From: Aselliscus stoliczkanus
Lineage: Eukaryota; Chordata; Mammalia; Chiroptera; Hipposideridae
Reading direction: 5' to 3'
Assembly (NCBI GenBank): GCA_033961575.1
Contig: CM066729.1
Span: 92,631,001 to 92,695,000 of the forward strand
Length of the DNA: 64,000 nucleotides
Shown: one piece after another, positions 10,776 through 22,194 of the stretch
Layout: each line of letters starts with the position of its first letter
How positions within the stretch are numbered: the first letter of the stretch is position 1
Made by a program: the position numbers and the translations under genes
Notes under the pieces: generated by a model
What the model was told of the DNA's origin: nothing
Database searches by the model: none
What the model saw: the letters and a program-made list of their open reading frames with translations, nothing else

Positions 10776-12109
10776 CTCTCTCTTGCAAATTTAACTATTA
10801 AGATACACTTTATGAATATAACTCTCTTTGGGTTTGCTGTAATTGTGTGAAGAAATTACAAGAAGATTCACTTCACCATTTAAAAAGAATGTTGTTTGTT
10901 AGTTAATTTTCAAATTTAGTAATTTCTAACTATTGTGAGATTTCCATCTTTACTAAACTTGAAAGAAAAACAAAACCTAATGGATTATGAGAGAAATGCA
11001 GTCCTCTTAGTTTTATTATGTGAAAGTAAGATACACTAACATAAATATGTTTCAATAGAATTATTTCAATATGATTTTGTATATGATTCTCAGGTTAAAG
11101 GAAGCATACTCAAGTTCAAGTATACAACTGGTACAAAAACTGTCTATAAGTTAATTTTCATTTTTAAATATTAATATCTCAAATGGGGGCAATCAATGAC
11201 AATTGTTCATTATGTTGTATTATTACATCAGAACCCTAGAGATGGGTCAGTGTCCTTACTGTTTAGGATATATGATTTGTCTCATAGTAATCATTCACTA
11301 AATCCATATGAATTAATTGTGTATTACCCTAAGAGAGGATTCCACACTTTCCTATGCTTCTATTGCTGGCTAACAAAAAACTGAGGCAAACTGACTAAAA
11401 TCTTAGCTCAGCATTGGTAGAGAAATTTTCCTTATAATTTTTGAAAGTATTTCTAGCACATGTTTTATAAAGTAAAACTTATCACCCAGACAGAATTGTA
11501 AAGGTGAAACCTAAGTAAGAACCGATGCATAAAGGTCATTTGGACATTTGCAAATGTGTTTTAAACAATTGCGGTCATCCAATGGATTTGCTTTCTTGGT
11601 TAAGACTAGGGAAGATAAATGAGAGATTACTGAGTTATTTCAAGGTTTATTAATGATACTATTTCATGTGTTTCCTAGCAGAGTAGTCCCGTATTTTATG
11701 CTGCCCAGAATCTGAAATCCTTTTGTATAATGGCTAACAGCTAACTCAAAACATGATTGCCACCATTATAGAAGAACAAAACACCAAATCTTAGCCATTT
11801 CCCAAGAATTTTATCTTCCAAATGTTCCTTATCACTCCTTATTCCTAAATGCAAATTAAGTAACTAATAGATGTAAACTGAGGTTCCATCTTCCTGTTCT
11901 TACATCCTGCCTCATGATTAACATAATTCATTTTTCACATACTTTCCAAGAATCTGAACAATAATCAGACCAAAGCTAAACTCAATCAGCCTTATAAAAT
12001 CTTTCAGCTGTTTGCTCCCTGCCCAACACCAATTTTAAGCTGCTCCCAATATTGCACCATTCTCTAAATGCTTGAATTAATGACTTTGGGTTGTTTTCTT
12101 TTTCTTTCA
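10776..12109. other. Unrecognised sequence
   Basis: AT-rich, with a slightly C-richer part at about 11880-12060 that could be an old LTR or DNA transposon. I recognise no diagnostic ends. Confidence 0.4.
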
Positions 12110-12240
12110 GTATAATACTTACCTTACAGGGTTGTTTTAAATATAATATGCATGCAAATTATTTAGCACACAATAGGCTTCATAGCAGATCTTCCATAAA
12201 TGGTGGTAATACTGCTGCTGCTAATTTAAACATTATATTC
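12110..12240 (+). mobile_element. MIR fragment
   Basis: 'gtataatacttaccttacagggttgtttt', 'aatatgcatgcaaattatttagcac' and 'aataggcttcatag...ccataaatggtggtaat' follow the 3' half of the mammalian MIR SINE in order (…tagtacctacctcatagggttgttgtg…gcacttagcac…). It is an ancient fragment shared by all mammals. Confidence 0.7.
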
Positions 12241-12554
12241 ATAACCTGTTTTCCTTAGAAAAAATGATGATGATAATAATAATACCAGTGAAATGTAGGA
12301 AAGGTAACAAAAAATTGGGTAATAACTCAGTCACCTTGGAACAGTGAACTTTTTGAGGAGAGACCAACCCATATAGAGAACAATGTTGCCAGTGGTAAAT
12401 TGAAACGTAAAACAGCACATTACTTTGGAGTTTTTAAATTACTATTTCAATTAGTAATATCACAGTGTTGCAGATTTCAGGTCCTCATTTCTTTAGTGGT
12501 ACTCCTCTCTAAATTACTTATGGACATTTTTGAGGAGAGTGAATTACTATTATT
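12240..12554. other. Unrecognised AT-rich sequence
   Basis: Nothing recognised. Confidence 0.4.
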
Positions 12555-12872
12555 ATTATTTTTTTTTTTTTTTTCTGATGGCATTTTAAAAAATTTATTG
12601 GGGGACATTGGTTAGTAAAATTATATAGGGTTCAAGTGTACATTTCTATAATACATCATCTATATATTACATTGTGTGTTCACTACTCATAGCCAATTCT
12701 CCTTCCATCACCATATATTTGACCCCATTTTCCCTCATCTAATACCACCCCCTCCCTTACCCTCTGGTAACCACTAAACTGTTGTGTCTATGGGATATTG
12801 TTTCTTTGTTTGTTTGTCTTGTTCTTTTGTTGCCTGCAGTTTTATATCTCACATATGAGTGAAGTCATGAAT
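12555..12872 (-). mobile_element. Bat-type L1 3' end, antisense
   Basis: Plus-strand poly-T (12560-12575), then the reverse of the bat-type L1 3' UTR: 'tttattgggggacattggtt', 'tcaagtgtacatttctataa', 'tgtgttcactactcatagcc', 'tccttccatcaccatatatt', 'cttaccctctggtaaccact', 'tttatatctcacatatgagt'. It is 5'-truncated to about 320 bp with almost no ORF2. Confidence 0.85.
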
Positions 12873-13823
12873 TTTATAGGTTTCTCGTTAGAGATTTCCA
12901 CCACAAACCTTTAGTTACAAACCAGGTCTTTTCCTGCCAGATAAGCCTCTGTCATTAGGATAACAATAATAACAGAACATTTTTTTCTCCTCTGTGTAAG
13001 AGGGAAAAATCTAAAAATTTGTAGTATTGTCCCTGGATACCAAGTTCTGTAATGTTAAGTAAAGGGCTTGGACATTTTTTGAGAAAATGCTCACATTTGG
13101 AAAGTGGATTCATTTTTAAAGTACTAAGAGAAACTTAGAATGTGAAACTCCAAACCACTGAAAGGCTAGCCTTGCCTTGAGGGCACAGACCCATTAGCAC
13201 TTGTTCAGGTTCCTGTTCTCTTCCCAGAAGACCAAGCTTAGCAAACAAGAAATTGGTGGTCATTAATTCTTTGCATTTGTAAGAGAAGTTGCTTCTGAAC
13301 TTTATTCTTAACCCAATCCATTTGAGATCCTGACTGCTTAAGTGAATTGACCTTTAGTCTTATACCCAGTCTTTATAGGACTGTATACTAGTTCAAGCTT
13401 TAGAGAGGTTGGATCTGTTCTTAGTGGAGTTCTCTCTTGACTTCGAGAAGTAAATGAGGGTTAAAATTTCCTAGGGCAAGCAGTTTCTAAAGGATAATTT
13501 TTTGTAATATGATCATTCAAAGTTTTACTGGGAATTGTTTCCCTGTTTCTGTATTTTAAATTAATTGAGCCACATATGTAAGTAGATTGAGTTAATTTAG
13601 GTTATTTAAATTAAATGTTTGCATATTAACTATTATAAAATCTATGCTTGCACCATATAAAACAATAGGCTTTTTTGTTGGTTTATAATATTTGTACTAA
13701 ATTGCATTTATGTTTTGTTATGACACAAGATTTTATTAGCTTCTGTTTTACATGGCCATAGTTAATTCATCTTTTCTTATAAATGCATGCTATTTCTACC
13801 TTAAAAGGTTGAGGTTTTCCCCC
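12873..13823. other. Unrecognised sequence
   Basis: No gene or repeat recognised. Confidence 0.45.
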
Positions 13824-14370
13824 TGTTGCCACAGGTTCTTGGTGTCTTCACAGGAAAGAATTCAAGGACACAGCAAATAAGCCAAACAAGCAGTGGATTT
13901 ATTGGTGAGAAAAAGGAAATAGTACATTCTCAAAATGGTATAAGAGCAGGCAGGCCCAGAAGAAGGGCAACTGCCCCCCAAAACAAGGAAGCTTGGGATT
14001 TTATAGAATGAGGGTGTGAAATATTCAAGTTTTAGGGGTGTCATCCCAGGTGGGTCCTCACTGAGCACTTTTTCCTGTCAGGATGTGGAATTCCTTTATC
14101 CTTATTTGGCCCTTGTCAGAACTGTCATGGCGACATAAAAGGTGGAGATTTCTCCATGCCCACAATGTCAACAGTGTTATAATCCATTGCAGTTAACTAA
14201 AGTACACCTTAACAGCCAAGGTAGTATCTTGAGTCACCAAAATCTAGTTCTGGCCAGTCTGGTAGCTGCATCTTTTCTTAAAAATGATTTCATCTCCTCT
14301 TTCCTTTGTCTCCCCTTACTTACTCCTCTCTCTCTTCATGGCCTTTCATAATCTTCCTGTCTATGCTAAT
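13824..14370 (-). mobile_element. ERV LTR (class I-like)
   Basis: Read on minus, this is an LTR: a TATA box (TATAAAA, 13999-14005 on plus), a polyadenylation signal AATAAA (13898-13903 on plus) about 100 bp downstream, then a short segment ending in 'gaagacaccaagaacctg' and '...ggcaaca' at 13824. The spacing and the 'ttctttcctgtgaagacacc'-like end resemble gammaretrovirus-like (ERV1) LTRs. Runs of C flank both sides (13819-13823 and about 14374-14378), which could be the target duplication. The right end is not a clear TG on minus, so that boundary is uncertain. No internal retroviral sequence is attached. Confidence 0.65.
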
Positions 14371-14830
14371 ACCCCCATCTTTGAATGTAGGCTGGTCTTA
14401 GAAACTTGCTTGACCAATCATTTCAGCAGAAGTGACAGTGTAGATAAGTCATAAGAAGTTTCACAGCTTCTTCCTAGACCTCTTGGAATGGTTTATCTTG
14501 GAAAACTTGTGGTAGGAAACAGCAGGCAGGAGGTTAAAAATTAAAATACCTCAGGCCATGTGAAATCTGGAAGAAGGACATACCATGTGAAGAGAAAGTG
14601 AAAGACTAAAGAATATCAAGGCACTAGATATATAAGTTAAAAATCCATCATTTTAAGTGTATCTTTCAACATCAGCCACAACAACTGATATTATTTGGAT
14701 CAGAGATAGAGTATTCATCAAATACCATCCCTAATTCCTGAGCTACAAAATTGTGAGGAAAAAAAAAATAGTACTTATGTTTAGCCACTAAATTCGGGAT
14801 AGTTTTAATGAAATTGATAACTGGAATTAA
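14371..14830 (+). mobile_element. MaLR (MLT1-like) LTR
   Basis: Matches the MLT1-type LTR order: 'ctttgaatgtaggctggtct', 'agaaacttgcttgacc', 'agcagaagtgacagtgta', 'ttcacagcttcttcct', 'gccatgtgaaatctgg', and the 3' end '...ttagccactaaattcggga'. ERVL-MaLR elements are ancient, nonautonomous retroviral relatives. Strong decay is visible. It is probably the 5' LTR of the fossil provirus that continues to about 16345. Confidence 0.72.
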
Positions 14831-16139
14831 ATTTTATAGTTGGAATTGGCTGATTCTATAATAGAAACCAAAAACAAGTTGCATTGCTTCGATTATCAGT
14901 CAGAAATTGTTAGAAATTTGAGGACAAATTTGATAAATATTTTGATTTTTTTTTTTTTTTTGAGGGCAGTGTCATTGGCCCTCATATGTGGGACCCGAAC
15001 CAGGGCCGCTGGCTTCCCAAGCCAGCGCTTAACCACCACGCCACTCAGCCTGCCCTGATAAATATTTTGAAGGTAAATGTGGAAATGTTACTGGAGGCTG
15101 AAGGAGTAGAGACTGTAATATATAATAGAAGAAATTTTGACAACACTGTTACCTCTGGTAATGTGGAAAGCAGAAAGGGTAAATAATATGTTTTTTATTC
15201 TGGCTTAGGAAACTTTCAGGCAGTATCTAGAAAGTTCCAATTGTCTCTTCTAGATGCCTATGATAAAATAGAGAAGAGAGATTAAACTAAAGAAGAAATT
15301 GTTCAGTTTTGGAGCAGAATTTAGAGGAAATATGAAGGACCAGGACTTACTGGTTTCAGAAATAAAACAATTTTCTTCACCAGTACCTTTTAGTTAAGAT
15401 CTCAAAGAAGTGGTCTTGAGGAAAGAATCAAATCCAGAGTGGTACCGATAAAGCAGGCTTCATGATCAATTTCACAACAGATTGACTCTAAGATCCTGTG
15501 TTGATAACCTCAGAAAGATTTAAGGTCATACTTATTAGCATTTCTAAGAATCTTAAAAGAATATTCTTAGACCCTTTCTGCCAAAAAAGAGTGCCTCTAA
15601 GAATCTTAAGGGCATGCCTCATTGACCCTTTCAGCTAGATAAAAATGTTTTAAGAATCTTAAGTGAAATATTTCATAACAACTAGATTTTTGTGCCAAGG
15701 TAGAGCAGGGCCTGATTTAGAGGAAAACGTGGATATGAATTTGATATAATGGATTGGATTAAATGATATAATTGAGTGGATTAAAATCTGATAAACTACA
15801 AACTCACAAAGTTGTAAAGACATAATAGTAACTTAGACTGGGAAGAATGGAAATAATATATGTAAAGAAGTCTTTGAGACTTTAAACTTCTTTATGCAGG
15901 AAACAGACAGAAAAGCTTATTTCATTATGAACATGGTCTATTTCATATGGAAAAGAGAGCAGAACTAAGAACTCAGAATGTGGAACAAAGAGAGATGAAA
16001 AATTATTGGTATAATACTAATCAAGAAATTGGAGGGGGGAAAGAAAAAAGAAATTGGTGACATAGACTAGGTTGGAATGGCTATAAAAGATAAAATACCT
16101 AAAGGATAAAATATCCTTTTTATCGTGGAGAAAGAAATG
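14831..16139 (+). mobile_element. Probable MaLR internal region
   Basis: This sits between two same-orientation MLT1-like LTRs. Segments such as 'caggcagtatctagaaagtt', 'agatgcctatgataaaat', 'agaagaaattgttcag', 'aatatgaaggaccaggactt' and 'tctcaaagaagtggtcttga' resemble MaLR internal sequence as I remember it. There is no open frame of note. A SINE is inserted at 14946-15055. The assignment rests mainly on position plus a remembered resemblance. Confidence 0.5.
14946..15055 (-). mobile_element. Short tRNA-derived SINE with perfect TSD
   Basis: Antisense SINE with a poly-T tail on plus, 'gagggcagtgtcattggccc', a B-box complement, the palindromic 'gctggcttcccaagccagc' arm and a degraded head. 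It is flanked by a perfect 15-bp duplication tgataaatattttga (14931-14945 and 15056-15070), which implies a recent insertion compared with its MaLR host. Confidence 0.93.
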
Positions 16140-16345
16140 GAGGCTAATGTGCTCTGAGCCACCAACTAAATGAGTGAAAAAGCCATCTTGCAGTGGATTA
16201 TCTAGCCCCACTCAGGCCACCTGATGCCACATTAATTAGAAATAAGCTTTCTACCTGAGCCTTTGCTGAATGCCTGATCCACAAAACTGTAAACTAAATA
16301 AAATAGTTGTTATAATCCACTTAAGATTTGGAGCAATATTTTTTT
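16140..16345 (+). mobile_element. MaLR (MLT1-like) LTR 3' portion
   Basis: 'gagccaccaactaaatgagtg', 'catcttgcagtggatta', 'ggccacctgatgccacatta', 'atgcctgatccacaaaactg' and 'aactaaataaaatagttgtta' follow the 3' half of an MLT1-type LTR (…cctgacccacagaactgtgag…aataaatggttgtt…). Same orientation as the LTR at 14371-14830, so it is the likely 3' LTR of that fossil. Confidence 0.65.
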
Positions 16346-16684
16346 TTAATACATCAGTAGGTAAATGTGTAATTGGAGGTTGCCTTTCTTCACTACATTT
16401 AGTATAATTAGTATGATTATGAATTAATCTAGGTTTTCTCTCTTGAATCAGAAAAATATGAGGCTGTTAATAAATCAGAGATGCAATCTTTCAGGGCTTC
16501 TCAGCACAAGCAAAGTTAATTATTATACTTTTTCAAAAGAGTAATATTACATGAATGAGCCCCTTGAAATTCGGCCTTTGAGAAGACATTCTTGAAATAT
16601 TTATTGGTTGTTAGTTAACTCATCATCTTGAAGATAGGCCCTTTGATAGGTCATTTTCAAATACAATAATTATTCATCATAGGA
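16346..16684. other. Unrecognised sequence
   Basis: Nothing recognised. Confidence 0.4.
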
Positions 16685-16790
16685 CTTCAGTGCTTACTAA
16701 ATTTCAGGCAGTTTTACGTTCTTTGTATGTAGAAGATAACATCCTCACAATATCCCTTGTTGAGATTATTATATTATTGTTGAATGTTAG
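16685..16790 (-). mobile_element. MIR fragment, antisense
   Basis: 'cagtgcttactaaatttcagg', 'cagttttacgttctttgtatg' and 'aacatcctcacaatatccctt' follow the reversed MIR 3' half (…gcgcttactatgtgccagg…tttacatg…atcctcacaac…) in order. Diverged, as expected for MIR. Confidence 0.6.
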
Positions 16791-17059
16791 GTTCTTTGGA
16801 GTAATTTAGCAAGAGGATGTTTATAAGAGACTGCTTAGTATGTATATACGTCTGTGAAAGGAAGAAGAATAAAGCAGGAGTGAACAGAGGGAGATGACTT
16901 GTGAAGGAGCACTTTTACCAGCAGTATTGGTTCACACCATGGGGAGCTCTGGAGCTGACTTCTTCTAGCCAGGTCAATCCAAGGCTTTCAGAGACTATTT
17001 TAATTTCTTATTATAGTTATTTATGGATTCCTAGTTAACTTGATGAGGCCGACCAGCAT
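16791..17059. other. Unrecognised sequence
   Basis: Nothing recognised. Confidence 0.35.
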
Positions 17060-17260
17060 AAACCTTATCAGAAAAATTTATAAATCTCTACAAAAAAAGA
17101 AAAAGAAGATCACAGAAAAGTATGCTTCAAGTCATAAGTGCAAAGGTCTATAACAAAATATTAACAACAAAAATCTAGAAATATTTTAAAAGGATTATAC
17201 ATCATGATGAAGTTAAGTTTATCCCCAAGTATGCAAATGAAAAGAACAATTAAATATCAG
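17060..17260 (+). mobile_element. Possible old L1 ORF2 fragment (RT region)
   Basis: 'aaaatattaacaacaaaaat...ggattatacatcatgatgaag...tttatccccaag' parallels the L1 ORF2 stretch that encodes '...NKILAN...RIIHHDQVGFIP'. It is short and diverged. It may be the upstream part of the L1 at 18315, separated by about 1 kb of other sequence. Confidence 0.45.
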
Positions 17261-17820
17261 TTTTATGGTTTTATAATATCTTCAGTTTAGTGTTCTTCAT
17301 TTTATTTTTTTACTTTTTATAAAATTTATTTCAGTACTCAAAGTTAAAGCTTATTATAATAAATTTTAATTTTTTATCACTTTCAGTCAATTGTCTCTAC
17401 ATATATAATTGCAAAAATAGTTTATAGTTCTCAATTCTGTGGAAATCTCAGAGAATCATACTAAATGGAATATATTCTCAATCCTAATTTTTAATAATAT
17501 TTGAATACATACACTTCAGCCCAAGTATTTTCAGGCTTTTTACCTCTATTCAGAGAACTTTTTAAAAAGAGATATACATTCAACCTAAAAATTTTGGAAT
17601 AAGCCATGTTTTTTAATATTCATTTTCAAAGATTTTCCAAATTTGGATGTGGCAAATTTTAGGCCACCTCAATAGAATTCTATTTCACTATAGAATATAA
17701 ATTTATCCAACAAAAATAGGATGTATATCAATTTTTTTTCCTCAAAATGAATAACAAGCAGCAATTATTGCATTTCAGAATTAAACCTCCCCAGTAAATA
17801 GCTTTAAAAATAAATAAATA
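17261..17820. other. Unrecognised AT-rich sequence
   Basis: Nothing recognised. Confidence 0.4.
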
Positions 17821-18262
17821 GGGCCGGCCGAGTGGCGCATTGGTTAAGAGCTGGTTTGGGGATGCCAGCAGCCCCTGTTCGGATCCCACATGTGAGGGCC
17901 AGTGACACTGCCCTCTACAGCTAACAACAGCTCCACCTGGAGCTGGGCTGTGTGAGCCCCGGCGACGGTGTAGGCTGCAGCCCCTGCTGCAGTGGGCTGC
18001 CATAGGCTACAGTGAGTGGCAGGCAGCCAGCGTGAGTGGCCTGCAGCCAGCGTGAGCTGCCAATAGCCGTGATGAGCGATCATCCAGAGGCCGGCGACCA
18101 ATTTGTCTCACCCGGGAAGAGCGCAATGAGAATACCAACATGGGGCAGTGAAGCAATGTCCTTGGCAACTAGATTGAAGAACAAAAAGACAGCAACTTGT
18201 CTGATCCCCTCCCCCGATTCCCCAACACTGTTCCCCTCCCCCAATTTCCCAATAAAGTCTTT
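17821..18262 (+). mobile_element. Full-length long SINE (Rhin-1-like body)
   Basis: The best copy of the long SINE. Order: tRNA-like head starting gggccggccgagtggcgc, pol III B-box-like 'tgttcggatccca', the 'gggccagtgacactgccctc' segment, then a body absent from the short SINE: 'tacagctaacaacagctcc', 'acctggagctgggctgtgtg', a roughly 20-bp tandem motif gtgagtggcctgcagccagc (18012-18051, two units plus part of a third), 'caactagattgaagaacaaa', C-rich stretches and an AATAAAGTCTTTAAATAAAT tail. Body and tail resemble Rhin-1 SINEs of rhinolophoid bats, while the head differs. Flanking (AAAT)n obscures the duplication. Confidence 0.92.
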
Positions 18263-18314
18263 AAATAAATAAATAAAAATAAATAAATACATAAACAGAT
18301 AAATAAAATAAAAC

Positions 18315-20030
18315 TAAAAAATAGGTACAAGACATATCTATATAAGGAAAAATACAAAAATCTGAAAAATGAATGTAAAGAACTAAATAAACTAAGATAG
18401 TTCATGTTCATGGATAAAAAGACTCAATATTTTCTAGATATCAGTTCTTCCCAACTTTCTGTATAGATTGAATAAAATCCCCAATAAAACCTCAGCAAGT
18501 TACTTGTGGATATCAATAGATCTATTTTAAATATTATATACTCAGGTAAAAGACCCTAACAAGTCCAATGTATTATTGAAGTGAACAAAGTTGAAAGATG
18601 GACACTACCTGAGTTGAACTTACTATATAAAGCTAACATAATTAAGACATTGTGATATTGAAAGAATAGACAAATAGATCAGTGGAATAGAATAGGGCCC
18701 AGAAATAGACCTCTTAAATGCAGTCAACTGATCTTTGACCAAGGAGCATACACAATACAGTAAAGCAAAGATAGTTTTTTTCAATAAATGGTGCTAGAAC
18801 AACTGGATATCTACATACAAAAAATTAATCTATACACAGTGTTTACACACTTCACAATAACTAGCACAAAATGGATCACAAACTGAAATATAAAATCCAA
18901 ACTATAGAATTCTTAGAAGATAACATAGGAGAAAACCTCAGTTACCTTGGGTATGGTGATAACTTTTTAGATATGATGAGGGAACAATCCACAAAAGAAA
19001 TAATTAATAATGTAGACTTCATCAAAATTAAATGTCTGCTTTATGAGAGACAATGTCAAGAGAATGAGAAGACAAGCCACAAACTAGGAGAAAATATTTG
19101 CAAAGGACGCAGTTGATAAAGGACTGTTACCCAAAATATGCAAAGAACTCTTAAAACTCAACAGTAAGGAAAGAAATAACCTGATTAAAAAAAAAAAAAA
19201 AAAAAAAAAAACCTGGGCAAAGATCTTAACAACCACTTCCTCAAAGAAAATAGACAGATGGCAAATGAGCACATGAAAAGTTTCTCAACATCATATGTCA
19301 TTAGGGAAATGTAAATTAAAGCAACAATGGGTTGCAACTTCACACCTATTAGAATGGCCAATATCTGGAATATCTGGAATTCCCACTAATTATCAGTGGT
19401 AATGTAATATGGTACAGCCACATTTAAGACAGTTTGTCAGTTTCTTACAAAACTAAACAGACCCTTACCACATGATCCAGCAACTCTTTGGTTTTTATCC
19501 AAAGGAGTTGAAAACGTATGTCCATATAAAAATCTGCCCATTAATGTTTAAAGCAGTTTTATTTATATTGCAAAACCTGGAAGCAACCAACATAACCTTC
19601 AGTGGGTGAATGGGCAAATTATGGTTCAGTATTTAAAAACTGAGTTATGAAGCCATGCAATGACATGGAGGAAGCTTTTATGCATATTGCTAAGTGAATG
19701 AAGCCAATCTGAAAAAAAAAAACTATATACTGTATAATTCCAAAATGCCATTCTAGAGAAGGAAAAATTATGGAGATAGTAAGATCGATAGTTGTCAGGG
19801 CTCCACGTGGAAGGAAGAAGGGATGACTGAGTGAAATACAGGTGGTTCTAAGGCAATGAAACTATTCTATATGACACCATAATAGTGGCTACATGTCATT
19901 ATACATTTGTCAAAACCAATAGAATGTAAAACACAGAGTGAACCCTAATGTAAACTATGGATTTTAGTTAATAATAATGTATCAGTATTGGCTCCTCAAT
20001 TATAACAAATTACACTAATATATGATGTTA
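18315..20030 (+). mobile_element. Old L1, 3' half of ORF2 plus 3' UTR
   Basis: Diverged L1 with typical late-ORF2 text: 'gaatagaatagggcccagaaa', 'tcaataaatggtgctagaa', 'aaaatggatcacaaactgaa', 'ttcatcaaaattaaatgtc', 'gaacaatgggttgcaactt'-type blocks. An old-type (L1M/L1ME) 3' UTR follows: 'gaaccctaatgtaaactatg', 'gttaataataatgtatcagt'. It is interrupted by frameshifts, stops and an A-run at 19186-19211. The 81-residue frame at 18871-19116 is a genuine ORF2 fragment by content but is not functional. Confidence 0.75.
19186..19211. repeat. Poly-A run inside old L1
   Basis: Uninterrupted A homopolymer within the old L1 ORF2, probably expanded after insertion. Confidence 0.9.
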
Positions 20031-22194
20031 GTAAAAGGAAAAGGAAAGTGAGATAGGAGAAGGTATATGGAAACTTTGCTCTCTCCATACAATATCTGTA
20101 TAAACCTAAACTTGCTCAAGAAATAAGTTCTCTTAATTAAAGAAAAGTGTGGGGTTTGTGCTGGAAAAAGGGAGTCACACTCAACATAGATACATTTTTT
20201 CTTTATCAAGGTAAAAATAAATTTTATAACATGAACAAAAATGGAGCAGATCTAAAAAAATGCTTAACCTAAAGGCAGGCAATTTTGACCTGAAATGAAG
20301 TTAGTGGAATTGTTATTGGAGTGTATGTTGGTATAGGAATGATTCTTTGCAAATCAGAGTGACAAGCTTTAAGGACTAGAAATCAGAAGTAGGAAAGTGA
20401 GAATAACATTGATTGTTAATTACAGAAAGTTAATTGTGTAGAAATTGTAGCCAACATGAAAAACATACAATTATTGTACAGGTGAGTTACACTTCTCATA
20501 AAAATATGATATTATAAACCATTATATATAACTTTTTTTTTTAAATCAGGCATCCTGCCGTTTGGATATATGAGGCAAGTAGATGGACTACAAAAAACAA
20601 TAACAAAGTAAAATGTGTGAAAGATGACTAAGGAGGACACTGATAATAAACTACAAAAGAGCCAAAGTTGAAAGTGATCATAGTTATATTATATCCTTTC
20701 ACTAGGGATGCAGAGGAGGAAGTTCAATATTAAAACTTCTGATGGTGGATAAAAATGGAAAAGCTCAATCAAAGTGATAAGTAAAAAGGCCCTTTCCGAG
20801 GCAACTCCCCCTTTAGAGATTATGCTCATCTATCTTGGAGACTTCTAGCTAGAGTCACTTTCAGCATAGATCCAACTTGATTTTGTCAAGGAGGAGGGAA
20901 AGATTGCAAAGAAGGAGTTATTAGGGCATTGAATGATATATACAGTTGGATTTAATTAGGGCAAAGTGATAAGTGATGGTTTTAGCACAAGAATTATCAC
21001 AGATGGTCGAAAAAGACAAATTTAGTATCTTCAATCTGTAAAATGTCAGGCTTAGCATAGATAATGAAGTCCTAGAAAATAAAGAATTAAATAACACTCT
21101 ACTTGAAATGGCAAATTATTCTAGGAAAGAAAGAATGCACACACTATACTTAGAATTCCTAAATAGATAATGACTGTATTAGCTTAAATCAGATTCTTTG
21201 TTAAACAATTTATTGAGTAAAAAAATGGAAACCTTCTGTCAATATAATAAACGTTAGGCTGAAATTTTTAGATTTCATTTCAAAATGAAAATAATAATGT
21301 GTAATGATCATAGTTCAAAGTTTATATTGCTTGTTATTAAATTGCTTTCCACCCAAATATTTTTATAACCCAGCCCATATTAAAGTGGTAATTAAATCTA
21401 TAGATAACATTTAGGGAAGCTGAGTTTTATTCATTATTTATTACTTCTTGGAATAATTTGCAAATTAATACTAAAAATTAAATTAGTTGTCTGTGTTTTC
21501 TATGCAATATCAATTCCAAGTCAAAATCTACTGTAGAAATAATTGACATACAACTATTCAAATTTGAGTTATCCAAAGGCAGTATCAACAACAAAAAAAC
21601 ACTTGAGATTTTAAACTAAAGAAGAAACTAGTTTTGTGTTTTTAATGGAAGACCAAAGTAATACATTTTTAGTACAGTGGAGCTACTTTGATTTTTCATT
21701 TGAACACACCTAACATTTCCGAGCCCATAATTTTTATGGAATGATCAGTGCCATTTTCTTTCTCTGGGGTCATTGCCTTATAGAGGTCTAGGAAGGTGAG
21801 TGATAGCTGAAAATAAACTGAGTGGACATATGGATACTACAATGAAGCTAGATACAATGCAGAGGGGGCAGGGGAAGAGAGAAAGAGAAAATTGTCTGTA
21901 GTTATTCAGAGTATTGGAAATAGGCTTACCATTTTTAAATTAGAGCCTGCTGTTGATCTCGTCTGCTCATAAAGGAGTCCCCCCAAATCTGCAACCAACT
22001 TATCCCTGTAACTTTTGCCTGTATAAGAGTTAGAGAAAGCCACTGTTTATTCGGTATTGTATCCTTACCATTGCAGTAAACTCAAATGACCTAAGATATA
22101 GCATATTTGTGACTAGTGTCATCGGAGGCTAGGGACAGGTTATACAGAAAAAAACAAGATAAGACAAAACAAAAGAAAACAAACTGCTCGTCTT
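20031..22194. other. Unrecognised sequence
   Basis: About 2.2 kb with no gene or repeat that I recognise. A mildly GC-richer section at about 21940-22040 has no diagnostic features. Confidence 0.45.

Noticed and set aside
17821..17900. tRNA gene at the SINE head
   Set aside because: The head is tRNA-derived but has a non-canonical anticodon arm, lacks a matching acceptor stem, and is part of a dispersed repeat.
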